Shown piece after piece: positions 1-7,248 of a stretch of 39,446 bases of DNA (position 1 is its first letter; each line of letters opens with the position of its first letter). The notes beneath the pieces are model-generated. The model was not told the DNA's origin and ran no database searches. It was given only the letters and a program-made list of their open reading frames with translations. Source of the DNA: an uncultured Enterococcus sp. (lineage in GTDB: Bacteria; Bacillota; Bacilli; Lactobacillales; Enterococcaceae); NCBI RefSeq assembly GCF_913775425.1, contig NZ_CAJYIS010000055.1:1-39446 (forward strand), read 5' to 3'. The translations under genes were made by a program, and so were the position numbers.

Positions 1-1
1 G

Positions 2-550
2 AATAACGAAGGTGTCGCATGGTATGGTGTAAAGAGCGCACAACAACAAGCGGATCAAACGCCACAAGAGACCACCACTGCACCAAGTGCGATGACGGTC
101 GAGCAAGCAAGAGATGAAATTGCTCGTCAAACATTCGTATTGATCAATAATTACCGTCGTTCAAAAGGATTAAATGGCCTTCGCACTGAAGCGACAATTC
201 GTAAGGGGGCTAATGTTCGTGCGCAAGAGATTGTGACGAATTTTTCTCATACACGACCAAATGGCGGACGAGGGTTATCCACACCATTGGATTATGGTTA
301 TCAAGGAATTCCTTATGTAGAAAATTTAGGGTTTTCAAGTTTTAATACGACACTCGATTGGTACGTCAATAATGGAGCACAGCGAATCTTTAATGGTTGG
401 GTCAATTCACCGGAACATAATAAGAATCTCTTAAATGCACAAACTACAGAAGGTGCAGTGGGGATTTGTTTGACTGAAAAAAGTCCGGGAAGATATGACC
501 TTACATTTTCGTATTTAGCTGGCCTTCAGCGCAATGAATACAAAAGATAA
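2..550 (+). CDS. CAP-domain (SCP/PR-1-like) secreted protein, 5' truncated
   Basis: The reading frame is open to the left edge, so the start lies outside the window and only the last 182 residues are visible. The first 30 visible residues are a Gln/Thr-rich linker. The rest is a CAP domain, shown by a His in SHTRPNG, ENLGF, and WVNSPEHNKNLL, which supply the usual CAP cavity His and Glu residues. Bacterial CAP proteins (YkwD-like) are generally secreted, and their biochemical role is poorly defined. The missing N-terminus probably holds a signal peptide and perhaps a wall-binding domain. No clear terminator follows, and the next gene has its own promoter. Confidence 0.85.
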   Translation, partial: NNEGVAWYGVKSAQQQADQTPQETTTAPSAMTVEQARDEIARQTFVLINNYRRSKGLNGLRTEATIRKGANVRAQEIVTNFSHTRPNGGRGLSTPLDYGYQGIPYVENLGFSSFNTTLDWYVNNGAQRIFNGWVNSPEHNKNLLNAQTTEGAVGICLTEKSPGRYDLTFSYLAGLQRNEYKR

Positions 551-616
551 ACAATATAAAGTGACAAATTTGTTGTAAGATTGCCCAGTGAATCCATGTG
601 AAATGTCCTTAGTTTT

Positions 617-625
617 TGTTATACT
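617..625 (+). promoter_or_regulatory. Extended -10 promoter for the UPF0145 gene
   Basis: TG-T-TATACT matches the extended -10 pattern TGnTATAAT, with no convincing -35 box. It lies 34 nt upstream of the ATG. Confidence 0.55.
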
Positions 626-658
626 AAAAATAGTATGACAAAGAGAGGAGCACTTTAT

Positions 659-970
659 ATGTTAGTTACGACAACTGAAAAAATTCCTGGTAGAGAGTAC
701 GAAATCATTGGTGAAGTTTTTGGTCTTACGACAAATTCAAAGAATATCCTTAAAGATATCGGTGCTAGTTTGAAAAATATCGTCGGTGGAGAAATCAAAG
801 CGTATACAGAAATGCAAGAAGAATCTCGTCAAAGTGCGATCGAACGACTAAAGAAGAATGCAGAAGCGCTTGGTGCAGATGCGATCGTGATGATGCGTTT
901 TGATTCAGGATCGATTGGACAAGATATGCAGTCAGTCACAGCATATGGTACTGCAGTTAAATTTAAATAA
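659..970 (+). CDS. UPF0145 / YbjQ-family protein
   Basis: A 103-residue soluble protein of the YbjQ (UPF0145) family. Family features seen are the N-terminal [21 protein letters not shown] strand segment, the central [10 protein letters not shown], and [13 protein letters not shown] near the C-terminus. Members form small ring-like oligomers, and the function is not established. The ATG at 659 is preferred over the in-frame ATG at 635 because AGAGAGGAG lies 8 nt upstream of it and the resulting length equals that of other family members. It is a single-gene unit with its own extended -10 promoter and a terminator shared with the convergent pyruvate oxidase gene. Confidence 0.85.
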   Translation: MLVTTTEKIPGREYEIIGEVFGLTTNSKNILKDIGASLKNIVGGEIKAYTEMQEESRQSAIERLKKNAEALGADAIVMMRFDSGSIGQDMQSVTAYGTAVKFK

Positions 971-971
971 C

Positions 972-1012
972 AAAAAAGAGGTATGACAGAAATTTGTCAC
1001 ACCTCTTTTTTT
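972..1012. terminator. Bidirectional terminator between convergent genes
   Basis: AAAAGAGGT pairs with ACCTCTTTTT, and an inner TGACA pairs with TGTCA. A-runs and T-runs flank the stem, so it can serve both the plus-strand UPF0145 gene and the minus-strand pox gene. The inner TGACA/TGTCA sequence resembles the arms of the element at 5368-5538. Confidence 0.85.
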
Positions 1013-1014
1013 GA

Positions 1015-2754
1015 TTAAAACAATTGACGGATAATTTCCTTCAATGGCGGTAATTCTGGGAATTTACGATCTTTTAATACACTTTCAACGGTAAATTTTG
1101 CAAATCCTTCTGCTTCGTCTTTCACGATTTTTCCAGGTAACGGTGCATCGTCTTCGACATAGACGTTGACGATCGTGGGTTTTGTGACACCCATCAAACG
1201 TGGTAAAAGTGCATCTAATTCACTTGCAGATTTCACCGTATGTCCGATTCCACCAAAAGCTTCGGCGACTTTTGCAAAATCGATATCAGCAAGATCGATC
1301 CCATAGTTTCGTTGGCCAGATGATTGTTGTTCGACCTCGATAAACGATAGTTTTTGATTATTTACAATAAATTGCACAAATGGTAGATCGTATTTGACTG
1401 CCGTCACAAAATCTTGCATGACCATCGCAAATCCACCATCGCCAGCTACAGACAATACTTGGCGATTAGGATAATTTAGTTTTGCAGCTAAAGCGCCAGG
1501 TAATGCACATCCCATTGTCCCTAACCAAGAAGAAATTAGAAAATCTTGTTGTGGTTTTACACGTAAAAATTTCGCTGCCCAAGCAGTTGAAGTACCAACA
1601 TCGATCGAATAGATCGTATCTGGTGTTGCGAGTGATTCGATTGCGTTAAAGAGATAGGCAGGGTGAACAAATGTATCTTTTGTATTATGACGTTGTTCCT
1701 CCATCCACTTCGTCCAATGGCTCATCGCTTGTTGACAAGCAGTGAGAAAATCAGTAGACGTCCGTAAGGGACCTAAGTCGTTTAAAGCAGTAATGAAATC
1801 TTCGACCGTACTTTCAATCGCAAGTTCTAGTGGGAATCGCTTGCCAAAACGTTCTGGAACGAGATCGACTTGGATCGCTTTGCAACTGGCTTGGTCTGGT
1901 AAGTAATTGACATAAGGATAATTTGTTCCTAATAAAATCAGTAAATCAGCTTCTTTCATCGCCTCGTACGCGGGTTTTGTCCCAAGTTTTCCTAGATTGC
2001 CCAATGAATTTGGATGATCGTCAGCTACGATTCCTTTACTAGGGACCGTTTGGACAATTGGGATATGGTTTTCTTCGATAAAAGTTGTCAAAGCACGACC
2101 GGCATGTTTTGACCCTACACCAGATAAAATGACTGGATGCTTGCTTTCTTTAATCAAACGCGCGGCTTCTTCCATTTTCTCTGGAATCAAAGCTGGAGGA
2201 CTAAATAAATTGGCTTCACCAGCTAAAGTTTTATACGTATCGGCGATTTTTTGATCAGGAAAATCATCAGGGATCGTCAGCACAGCGACGCCTTTTTGAC
2301 GCATTGCTGTCCGTATTGCTTCATCGACGATTTTAGGTAAAGACTCAGCTGACTGGATCTCTTTGTTGTAGACCGCGACATCTTCTAATAAAGAGGCAGA
2401 ATTAATTTCTTGGAAGAAATCAGTATTGACAAGCGTTGATTTGACTTGTCCAACGAGCGCAAGTAAGGGGACATGATCCATCTTGGCATCATATAATCCA
2501 TTTAATAAATGAATCGCTCCAGGACCACCGATCGATAAACAAACGCCGATGTGGCCGGTCAGTTTTGCTTCACTTGTCGCAGCTAAAGAGGCGACTTCTT
2601 CGTGGCGAACTTGTACAAATTCAATTTCATCACTGTAATTGTGTAATGCGTCGATTGTTGTATCGATTGAATCTCCAGGTAAACCGTATACTCGTTTTAC
2701 GCCCCAATCGAGTAAAACATTGATCATGGCTTCTGATGCTTTGATTGTTTTCAT
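1015..2754 (-). CDS. pox: Pyruvate oxidase (ThDP/FAD-dependent)
   Basis: A 579-residue ThDP enzyme. Its predicted reaction is pyruvate + phosphate + O2 to acetyl phosphate + CO2 + H2O2 (the SpxB/Pox reaction). The N-terminal PYR domain carries YGLPGDS and the cofactor-activating Glu in VRHEEVA (about residues 50-54). A central FAD-binding domain follows. The C-terminal PP domain has the ThDP/Mg motif starting GDGGF (about 438) and ending VNN. The overall sequence looks closer to lactobacillar/streptococcal pyruvate oxidases than to acetolactate synthases. The ATG at 2754 is chosen because GAAAGGTG lies just upstream; an in-frame start at 2790 would lie on top of the -10 box. It is transcribed alone and converges on the UPF0145 gene. 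Residual doubt: the close relative acetolactate synthase cannot be fully excluded by eye. Confidence 0.85.
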   Translation of the reverse strand: MKTIKASEAMINVLLDWGVKRVYGLPGDSIDTTIDALHNYSDEIEFVQVRHEEVASLAATSEAKLTGHIGVCLSIGGPGAIHLLNGLYDAKMDHVPLLALVGQVKSTLVNTDFFQEINSASLLEDVAVYNKEIQSAESLPKIVDEAIRTAMRQKGVAVLTIPDDFPDQKIADTYKTLAGEANLFSPPALIPEKMEEAARLIKESKHPVILSGVGSKHAGRALTTFIEENHIPIVQTVPSKGIVADDHPNSLGNLGKLGTKPAYEAMKEADLLILLGTNYPYVNYLPDQASCKAIQVDLVPERFGKRFPLELAIESTVEDFITALNDLGPLRTSTDFLTACQQAMSHWTKWMEEQRHNTKDTFVHPAYLFNAIESLATPDTIYSIDVGTSTAWAAKFLRVKPQQDFLISSWLGTMGCALPGALAAKLNYPNRQVLSVAGDGGFAMVMQDFVTAVKYDLPFVQFIVNNQKLSFIEVEQQSSGQRNYGIDLADIDFAKVAEAFGGIGHTVKSASELDALLPRLMGVTKPTIVNVYVEDDAPLPGKIVKDEAEGFAKFTVESVLKDRKFPELPPLKEIIRQLF

Positions 2755-2785
2755 GTTTTCACCTTTCCTCTCTGTTTCTTTCTTT

Positions 2786-2814
2786 ATCATAGAAGACTCT
2801 TCACTTTTTTACAA
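2786..2814 (-). promoter_or_regulatory. Sigma-A promoter of pox
   Basis: On the minus strand, TTGTAA (2809-2814) and TATGAT (2786-2791) are 17 nt apart. This gives pox its own promoter downstream of the LacI-type gene. Confidence 0.7.
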
Positions 2815-2846
2815 TTATCTTGAAGTATCTAACAGTAATGATAGCT

Positions 2847-3827
2847 TTAGCGTTTGCGTTTTGGTACAGTCTTTCGTTCAATCAAAGTGATCGGCAATGG
2901 ATGAAATGGGACTTGTTGTTGATTTAACTGGTTATATAAATAGATAAATGCATTTTCAGCTTGATAACGTAACGAATAGTCTACGGTTGTCAGATGAATC
3001 AGTTTGCTGATCTCGCTGTTATCAAAACCGATCACTGCGACATCATCAGGAATCTGATACCCTAGATTTTCAAGCTCTGAGATAAATTGAGCCGCGACCG
3101 CATCACTATAGATCGCCATGGCATTCGGTTTATTTGGTAAAGCATGCCACTGATGTGCGATCGTGCGCCCATTTGCATGAGGAGAATCATAAAAATAAAA
3201 CTCTTCTGGAGTGTGAAGCGTACATTGTGTTTCAAAGTCTTTGATCGCCTTTAAACGGGCTTTTGTATTTAAATTTTTTTGATTACCTAGCACATGCCCA
3301 ATTTGGTCATAACCTTTTTCATATAAATACAGTAATGAATCAAAATAGCCTTGATAATGATCGACGTAAGCCGAATAGATCACTGGTGAATCGATGCGTT
3401 GCCATGTTGCGATTGGCCCGTATTTAGCGTAAGTAGTGATGACGTTCCATTCGTTTGCTTTAGTTAAAATGAACAAGGCATCGATCTGTTTATACTTTAA
3501 TTGATTGAAGGCATCGATCTCTTTTTGTTGATCACTGTCCGTAAAGAAAATCGTGACATAGTAACCATGCTGTCTAGCGATCGATAAGAATGCTTCTAAA
3601 AAAACAGAGAGCGGATCAATAAAGTGAGGGACGATGAATCCGATTGTTTTGGTTTCTCCACTTTGAAGATTGCGAGCGATCGAATTAGGAACATAAGCCA
3701 ACTCCTCCATAGCTGCAAGAACTTTTTGACGACTAGTCTCACTGACATAGCCTTTATTTGAAACCACTCGCGAGACTGTAGATTTAGAAACATTTGCTTT
3801 TTTAGCTACATCAATAATGGTAGTCAT
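2847..3827 (-). CDS. LacI/GalR-family transcriptional repressor
   Basis: A 326-residue repressor. The N-terminal HTH (TTIIDVAKKANVSKSTVSRV, residues 2-21) is followed by a hinge and a periplasmic-binding-protein-like sugar sensor, with the typical late motif DDVAVIGFDNSE. The ATG at 3827 is selected by the upstream AAAGGAG and because LacI proteins start directly before the HTH. The gene is divergent from the GH4 6-phospho-beta-glucosidase, which it probably controls. Their shared 141-bp intergenic region carries a perfect 18-bp palindrome and two cre sites. One cre lies between this gene's own -10 box and its start, which suggests catabolite or autorepression. The inducer is unknown, with a beta-glucoside phosphate most likely. 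Confidence 0.88.
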   Translation of the reverse strand: MTTIIDVAKKANVSKSTVSRVVSNKGYVSETSRQKVLAAMEELAYVPNSIARNLQSGETKTIGFIVPHFIDPLSVFLEAFLSIARQHGYYVTIFFTDSDQQKEIDAFNQLKYKQIDALFILTKANEWNVITTYAKYGPIATWQRIDSPVIYSAYVDHYQGYFDSLLYLYEKGYDQIGHVLGNQKNLNTKARLKAIKDFETQCTLHTPEEFYFYDSPHANGRTIAHQWHALPNKPNAMAIYSDAVAAQFISELENLGYQIPDDVAVIGFDNSEISKLIHLTTVDYSLRYQAENAFIYLYNQLNQQQVPFHPLPITLIERKTVPKRKR

Positions 3828-3842
3828 ATCTAACGCTCCTTT

Positions 3843-3856
3843 TGATAACGATTTCA
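3843..3856 (-). promoter_or_regulatory. cre (CcpA) site in the leader of the LacI-type gene
   Basis: Read on the minus strand, TGAAATCGTTATCA fits TGNAANCGNTNNCA at every fixed position. It lies just downstream of this gene's -10 box, where bound CcpA would block transcription. It could instead be bound by the local LacI protein. Confidence 0.6.
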
Positions 3857-3865
3857 TTTATTTTG

Positions 3866-3874
3866 AGTATAGCA
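3866..3874 (-). promoter_or_regulatory. Extended -10 promoter of the LacI-type gene
   Basis: The minus strand reads TGC-TATACT, an extended -10, 39 nt upstream of the start codon. Confidence 0.55.
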
Positions 3875-3900
3875 CAAATTTTTTTGAAAAAAAGGCTTGC

Positions 3901-3918
3901 TATGGGAATGTTCCCATA
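3901..3918. promoter_or_regulatory. Perfect palindrome, probable LacI-type operator
   Basis: TATGGGAATGTTCCCATA has 8-bp perfect arms around a TG centre. It lies between a possible -35 (TTGCTA, about 3897) and -10 (TATGCT) of the GH4 gene. Position and symmetry fit an operator for the adjacent LacI-type repressor. Confidence 0.6.
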
Positions 3919-3932
3919 CTTTATGCTGTATT

Positions 3933-3946
3933 TGTAAACGATAACA
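3933..3946 (+). promoter_or_regulatory. cre (CcpA) site upstream of the GH4 gene
   Basis: TGTAAACGATAACA matches TGNAANCGNTNNCA at all fixed positions. It lies 22 nt upstream of the GH4 start codon, a typical position for catabolite repression by CcpA. Confidence 0.65.
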
Positions 3947-3968
3947 TATTCATCAGGAGGAATCATTC

Positions 3969-5363
3969 ATGACAAGAGGAGCGTTAAAAATTGCGACAAT
4001 TGGTGGAGGATCAAGTTATACACCGGAATTGATTGAGGGATATATTAAGCGTAAAGACGAACTACCGATCAAAGAGATCTGGTTAGTCGATATCGAAGCA
4101 GGCAAAGAAAAATTAGAAATCGTAGGTGAGATGGCAAAACGGATGGTCCAAGCAGCTGGTCTAGATTGGGAAGTTCATTTGACACTCGATCGTCGTGCTG
4201 CATTAAAAGATGCTGATTTTGTTTCGACACAATTTCGTGTGGGACTATTAGACGCACGTATCAAAGATGAACGTGTCCCATTGTCTCATGGTGTTTTAGG
4301 TCAAGAAACTAATGGTGCAGGAGGTATGTTTAAAGCTTTTCGAACGATTCCAGTCATTTTAGATATTATTGAAGACATGAAAGAATTATGTCCAAATGCT
4401 TGGTTAGTCAATTTCACAAATCCAGCAGGAATGGTGACAGAAGCGGCGATCAAACATGGTGGTTGGAAAAAAACAGCAGGTCTATGTAATGTACCGATTG
4501 GTCACCGTAAACAAGCTGCGGAAAAATTAGGGTTACCAGAAGATGATTTATTCTTTAAATTTGCAGGGATCAATCATTTCCATTGGCATCGTGTATGGGA
4601 TAAAGAAGGCAACGAACGCACGATGGAATTGATCGATTTGATTTACGGGCCACAAGAAGATTCTGAAAGTCATCTAAAAAATATCCATAATGCACCGTTT
4701 CATTATGAGCAAATCAAAGATCTAGGCATGTTGCCTTGTGGATATCATCGTTATTATTATATCGAAGATGAAATGCTAGCTCATTCAATCGAAGAATTTG
4801 AACGTGGCGAAACAAGAGCCCAAGTCGTAAAAGAAACAGAAGCTCGTTTGTTTGAACTATATAAAGATCCAAATCTAGACTATAAACCAAAAGAATTAGA
4901 ACAACGTGGTGGAACGCATTATAGTGATGCAGCATGTGAATTGATCGCATCGATCTATAATGACAAACGTACGGATATGGTAGTATCAACAGCAAACAAC
5001 GGCACGATCACTGATTTGCCATATGATTGTGTCGTGGAAGTATCTGGGCCAGTGACGGCTCATGGTCATGAACCATATAACTGGGGCGCATTTCCACCAG
5101 CAGCACGCGGAATCATCCAAGTGATGAAAGGAATGGAAGAAACAGTCATTCGTGCGGCGATCGATGGCGATTATGGTGCAGCCTTACATGCCTTTACGAT
5201 CAATCCACTTGTTCCTGGTGGTTCAATGGCCAAAACATTATTAGATGAATTATTGATTGCGCACAAAGATCATTTACCAAATTTTAGTGAAGCAATCGCT
5301 AAAATCGAAGCAGAACAACCAGATACCGTGGCTTATGTAACAGAATTAATGAAAAGCAATTAA
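3969..5363 (+). CDS. GH4 6-phospho-beta-glucosidase (NAD+/Mn2+-dependent)
   Basis: A 464-residue cytoplasmic glycosidase of family GH4, which cleaves phosphorylated beta-glucosides by an NAD-dependent redox mechanism. The N-terminal NAD-binding loop reads TIGGGSSYTPEL (residues 10-21). NFTNPAG (148-154) is the family substrate motif, and the metal ligands are Cys173 (GLCNVPIGHR) and His203 (INHFHW). The length fits LicH/ChbF/BglT-type enzymes. An AGGAGG sits 8 nt before the ATG. The divergent LacI-type repressor, the palindrome and the cre upstream indicate sugar induction plus catabolite repression. No PTS permease lies beside it, so substrate import must be encoded elsewhere. The choice of beta-glucosidase over alpha-glucosidase is by overall similarity and is less certain. 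Confidence 0.85.
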   Translation: MTRGALKIATIGGGSSYTPELIEGYIKRKDELPIKEIWLVDIEAGKEKLEIVGEMAKRMVQAAGLDWEVHLTLDRRAALKDADFVSTQFRVGLLDARIKDERVPLSHGVLGQETNGAGGMFKAFRTIPVILDIIEDMKELCPNAWLVNFTNPAGMVTEAAIKHGGWKKTAGLCNVPIGHRKQAAEKLGLPEDDLFFKFAGINHFHWHRVWDKEGNERTMELIDLIYGPQEDSESHLKNIHNAPFHYEQIKDLGMLPCGYHRYYYIEDEMLAHSIEEFERGETRAQVVKETEARLFELYKDPNLDYKPKELEQRGGTHYSDAACELIASIYNDKRTDMVVSTANNGTITDLPYDCVVEVSGPVTAHGHEPYNWGAFPPAARGIIQVMKGMEETVIRAAIDGDYGAALHAFTINPLVPGGSMAKTLLDELLIAHKDHLPNFSEAIAKIEAEQPDTVAYVTELMKSN

Positions 5364-5367
5364 AAAA

Positions 5368-5538
5368 GGGGGGCTGTGACTGAATTCTGTCACAGCCCCT
5401 TATAAATAGAAGAAACGGCGTTCCAGAAGTAGCTCCTTAAGAAATAAGCCAAATAATTACCGAAATAAATGAACCTATTATCGGGATTATTTGGCTTATT
5501 TTCTGGAGCTGCCCACTTTTGTCACAGCCTCTTTTTTT
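5368..5538. repeat. Composite palindromic intergenic element / bidirectional terminator
   Basis: This 171-nt block lies between convergent genes. The first hairpin pairs GGGGCTGTGAC (5370-5380) with GTCACAGCCCC (5389-5399). A second long hairpin has arms AGCTCC...AAATAAGCCAAATAAT (5431-5457) and ATTATTTGGCTTATTT...GGAGCT (5486-5510). A third copy of the outer arm, GTCACAGCC plus a T-run, ends it at 5521-5538. The first arm can therefore pair locally or with the far end, enclosing the second hairpin. This architecture resembles the small dispersed intergenic repeats of Firmicutes. It also terminates both flanking genes. Confidence 0.7.
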
Positions 5539-6013
5539 ATTCGCCTTTTTTCTTAGGTGGCAAGTGATTATCTAGATCTGTGCGGACGATCAACACATCA
5601 CAAGGTGCATTACGGATCACATAATCTGAAACTGAACCGATAAATAAACGTTCAACAGCATTTAGACCAGTTGCGCCAAGTAAGATCAAGTCGACCTTTT
5701 TTTCTTTTGGTAGTTGTTTACCAATAATGACTTTGGGTGAACCATATTCGATGGTAGAAGTGATTGATGTTAAGCCGTTTTTATGCGCCTTTTCGATATA
5801 TTCATCTAATGATTTTTGCGCCATTTCAGTAGCTTGTTCCGCTAAAGCTGAATCAAATGAAGCAACCGTTTGAAAAGCTCTAGTGTCGATAACATGAACC
5901 AATAGTAGTTCAGATTCGTTTCGTTTCGCCACATTGACTGCTTTTTGGAATGCTAATTCTGCTTCTTTAGAGCCATCAACGGCAACCATGATGCGATTAT
6001 ATTGTTGTAACAT
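5537..6013 (-). CDS. Universal stress protein (UspA family)
   Basis: A 158-residue cytoplasmic Usp domain protein. The N-terminal strand IMVAVDGSKEAELAF and the nucleotide-binding loop GATGLNAVERLFIGSVS (G-2X-G-9X-G-S) indicate the ATP-binding UspA subclass. DVLIVR forms the last strand. The ATG at 6013 is chosen over an in-frame TTG at 6019 because AAGGGGG lies 8 nt before the ATG but only 2 nt before the TTG. A possible -10 box (TATACT on the minus strand) is at 6032-6037. The T-rich end of the palindromic element at 5368-5538 overlaps its stop codon. Confidence 0.9.
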   Translation of the reverse strand: MLQQYNRIMVAVDGSKEAELAFQKAVNVAKRNESELLLVHVIDTRAFQTVASFDSALAEQATEMAQKSLDEYIEKAHKNGLTSITSTIEYGSPKVIIGKQLPKEKKVDLILLGATGLNAVERLFIGSVSDYVIRNAPCDVLIVRTDLDNHLPPKKKGE

Positions 6014-6079
6014 AAGCAAAACCCCCTTATCAGTATAGTTCTATTGTATGCCTTTTTCGTAAAAAAGAAAACGAATATC

Positions 6080-6361
6080 TTAAAAGCGTTCCGACATTTT
6101 TTTTGAAAATTGAAAACTAAAAAACATCGACAGGATCAATACGATGCCAATAAACCACAAGGCCAGAACTTTTGTAAAAAAGAAGCTACCAATGACCCCA
6201 ATGACCCCTAAACCGATCAATACATAGCTATAACGAGAAATAAATTTTTGATTTTGAGGTGTGGTTTTGATCAATTGAAAGAGGCTTTGTGGTTTTTTTA
6301 ACATATAAAAACCAATGCTAAGTAGTGCAATTGCAAAAATAAGTACTAAAATCGTTGTCAT
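6080..6361 (-). CDS. Small membrane protein, function unknown
   Basis: A 93-residue protein I do not recognise. It has three hydrophobic segments (about residues 2-19, 46-64 and 66-85), a basic/polar loop between the first and second (KKPQSLFQLIKTTPQNQKF), and a basic tail. A GGAGG lies 7 nt upstream of the ATG. It has its own sigma-A promoter. It lies 66 nt upstream of the usp gene on the same strand, so the two may be partly co-transcribed. It is probably an integral inner membrane protein. Confidence 0.7.
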   Translation of the reverse strand: MTTILVLIFAIALLSIGFYMLKKPQSLFQLIKTTPQNQKFISRYSYVLIGLGVIGVIGSFFFTKVLALWFIGIVLILSMFFSFQFSKKMSERF

Positions 6362-6393
6362 AAGATTCCTCCATTATTGAGATGCTTGACTGT

Positions 6394-6422
6394 AGTATAG
6401 AAGAAAATCGCTACTTGAGCAA
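6394..6422 (-). promoter_or_regulatory. Sigma-A promoter of the small membrane protein gene
   Basis: On the minus strand, TTGCTC (6417-6422) and TATACT (6394-6399) are separated by 17 nt. Confidence 0.65.
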
Positions 6423-6495
6423 ATCCTCTAAAAAAAAATTATACCTCGCGCTAAAAAATACTTTTGGTATATAATAAAAGAAAAAGGAGTTTTTT

Positions 6496-6921
6496 ATGGA
6501 TTATTTTAAAATGTTCAAGCGATATGTTAGCCTACTTGTGGATATCATGTTAGGATTTTTAGTTTTGTTGATTTTAGTTGTGATGGGAGAAGCTATTTAT
6601 AATATTGTGATGCATATGATCCCGCTACATTCGATGAGTAGTTTGAGTAGTTTGGTAGAAGAAGTCGCAACACTGTTTATCTTACTTGAAATCATTTTGA
6701 TGTTGCTGCGTTATGTTGAAGAAGGACATCATATTCCGGTGCGTTATTTGATTTTGATTAGTATTACAGCCATTTTACGTGAATTATTACTTGCGCACGA
6801 TAGCGGATTGCAAGCCATGTTTTTAGCTTTAGCGATTTTAGTTTTAGTGGTCGTATTGTTTATTTTAGAAAAAGTCAAAGCCTTTCATACCGCACCAAAG
6901 AAGAAGTCAGATAAAATATAA
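6496..6921 (+). CDS. psiE: PsiE-family phosphate-starvation-inducible membrane protein
   Basis: A 141-residue protein with four hydrophobic segments (about 12-38, 58-74, 82-98 and 104-125). It has the PsiE signature RYVEEGHHIPVRYLILI followed by TAILRELL. In E. coli, PsiE is induced by phosphate starvation and its molecular function is unknown. AAAGGAG precedes the ATG, and TATAAT at 6470-6475 is a likely -10. It forms a single-gene unit closed by a strong terminator. Confidence 0.85.
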   Translation: MDYFKMFKRYVSLLVDIMLGFLVLLILVVMGEAIYNIVMHMIPLHSMSSLSSLVEEVATLFILLEIILMLLRYVEEGHHIPVRYLILISITAILRELLLAHDSGLQAMFLALAILVLVVVLFILEKVKAFHTAPKKKSDKI

Positions 6922-6954
6922 AACGCTTGGCTAAATAGCCAAGCGTTTTTTTAT
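6920..6954 (+). terminator. Rho-independent terminator of psiE
   Basis: A 14-bp perfect stem, AAAACGCTTGGCTA / TAGCCAAGCGTTTT with a 2-nt loop, is followed by T-rich sequence. It begins in the psiE stop codon. Confidence 0.9.
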
Positions 6955-6981
6955 TGAACTGTTTTGCAACAGAAAATAGCC

Positions 6982-7188
6982 AAAAAAATGGGTATTCTCC
7001 GTAGATGCCGTTTTTTATCCCGGTGTATTGATCCCGCAAAGACAAGCAGGTGGGTTCCACGGTCTACCATTTTGAACTACCAAATGAAAAGGCATGTTAC
7101 CAACGGAGACACCGGACGGATCCCAAGATATCAATAAAAATGTTCGGTCAATACTGATAGGGAAAATTCGTACATCACAGATTACCCA
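6982..7188 (-). ncRNA. ssrS: 6S RNA (RNA polymerase-binding regulatory RNA)
   Basis: This roughly 200-nt RNA on the minus strand starts about 7 nt after a consensus promoter and ends in a U-run. The two ends fold on each other over a long interrupted stem: GUGGGUA with UACCCAU, UCUGU with ACGGA, GAUG with CAUC, UUUUCCC with GGGAUAAAA, and GUAUUGA with UCAAUAC. The apical part pairs UGGG-A-UCC with GGA-A-CCCA and then CGGU with ACCG. A single long rod with internal bubbles mimicking an open promoter is the 6S hallmark. Location next to rarA supports it, since B. subtilis bsrA also lies close to the rarA homologue. Exact ends are inferred from the promoter and the U-run. Short open frames here are not genes. 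Confidence 0.85.
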
Positions 7189-7193
7189 CTTAC

Positions 7194-7222
7194 ATAGTAT
7201 CACAGAATTTAAAAAGCGGCAA
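7194..7222 (-). promoter_or_regulatory. Sigma-A promoter of the 6S RNA
   Basis: On the minus strand, TTGCCG (7217-7222) and TACTAT (7194-7199) have an exact 17-nt spacer. It lies just after the rarA stop codon, so 6S RNA can be made independently of rarA. Confidence 0.75.
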
Positions 7223-7248
7223 CGGACATGCACAAAAAAATGTAAGCG

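Noticed and set aside
1015-2754. Acetolactate synthase instead of pyruvate oxidase
   Set aside because: The sequence around the PYR and PP domains follows the pyruvate oxidase pattern, and the gene stands alone without acetolactate decarboxylase. Not absolutely excluded.
6875-7233. Small minus-strand ORFs of 61 and 72 codons between psiE and rarA
   Set aside because: They lie inside the 6S RNA and the psiE terminator, lack ribosome binding sites and have no protein-like composition.
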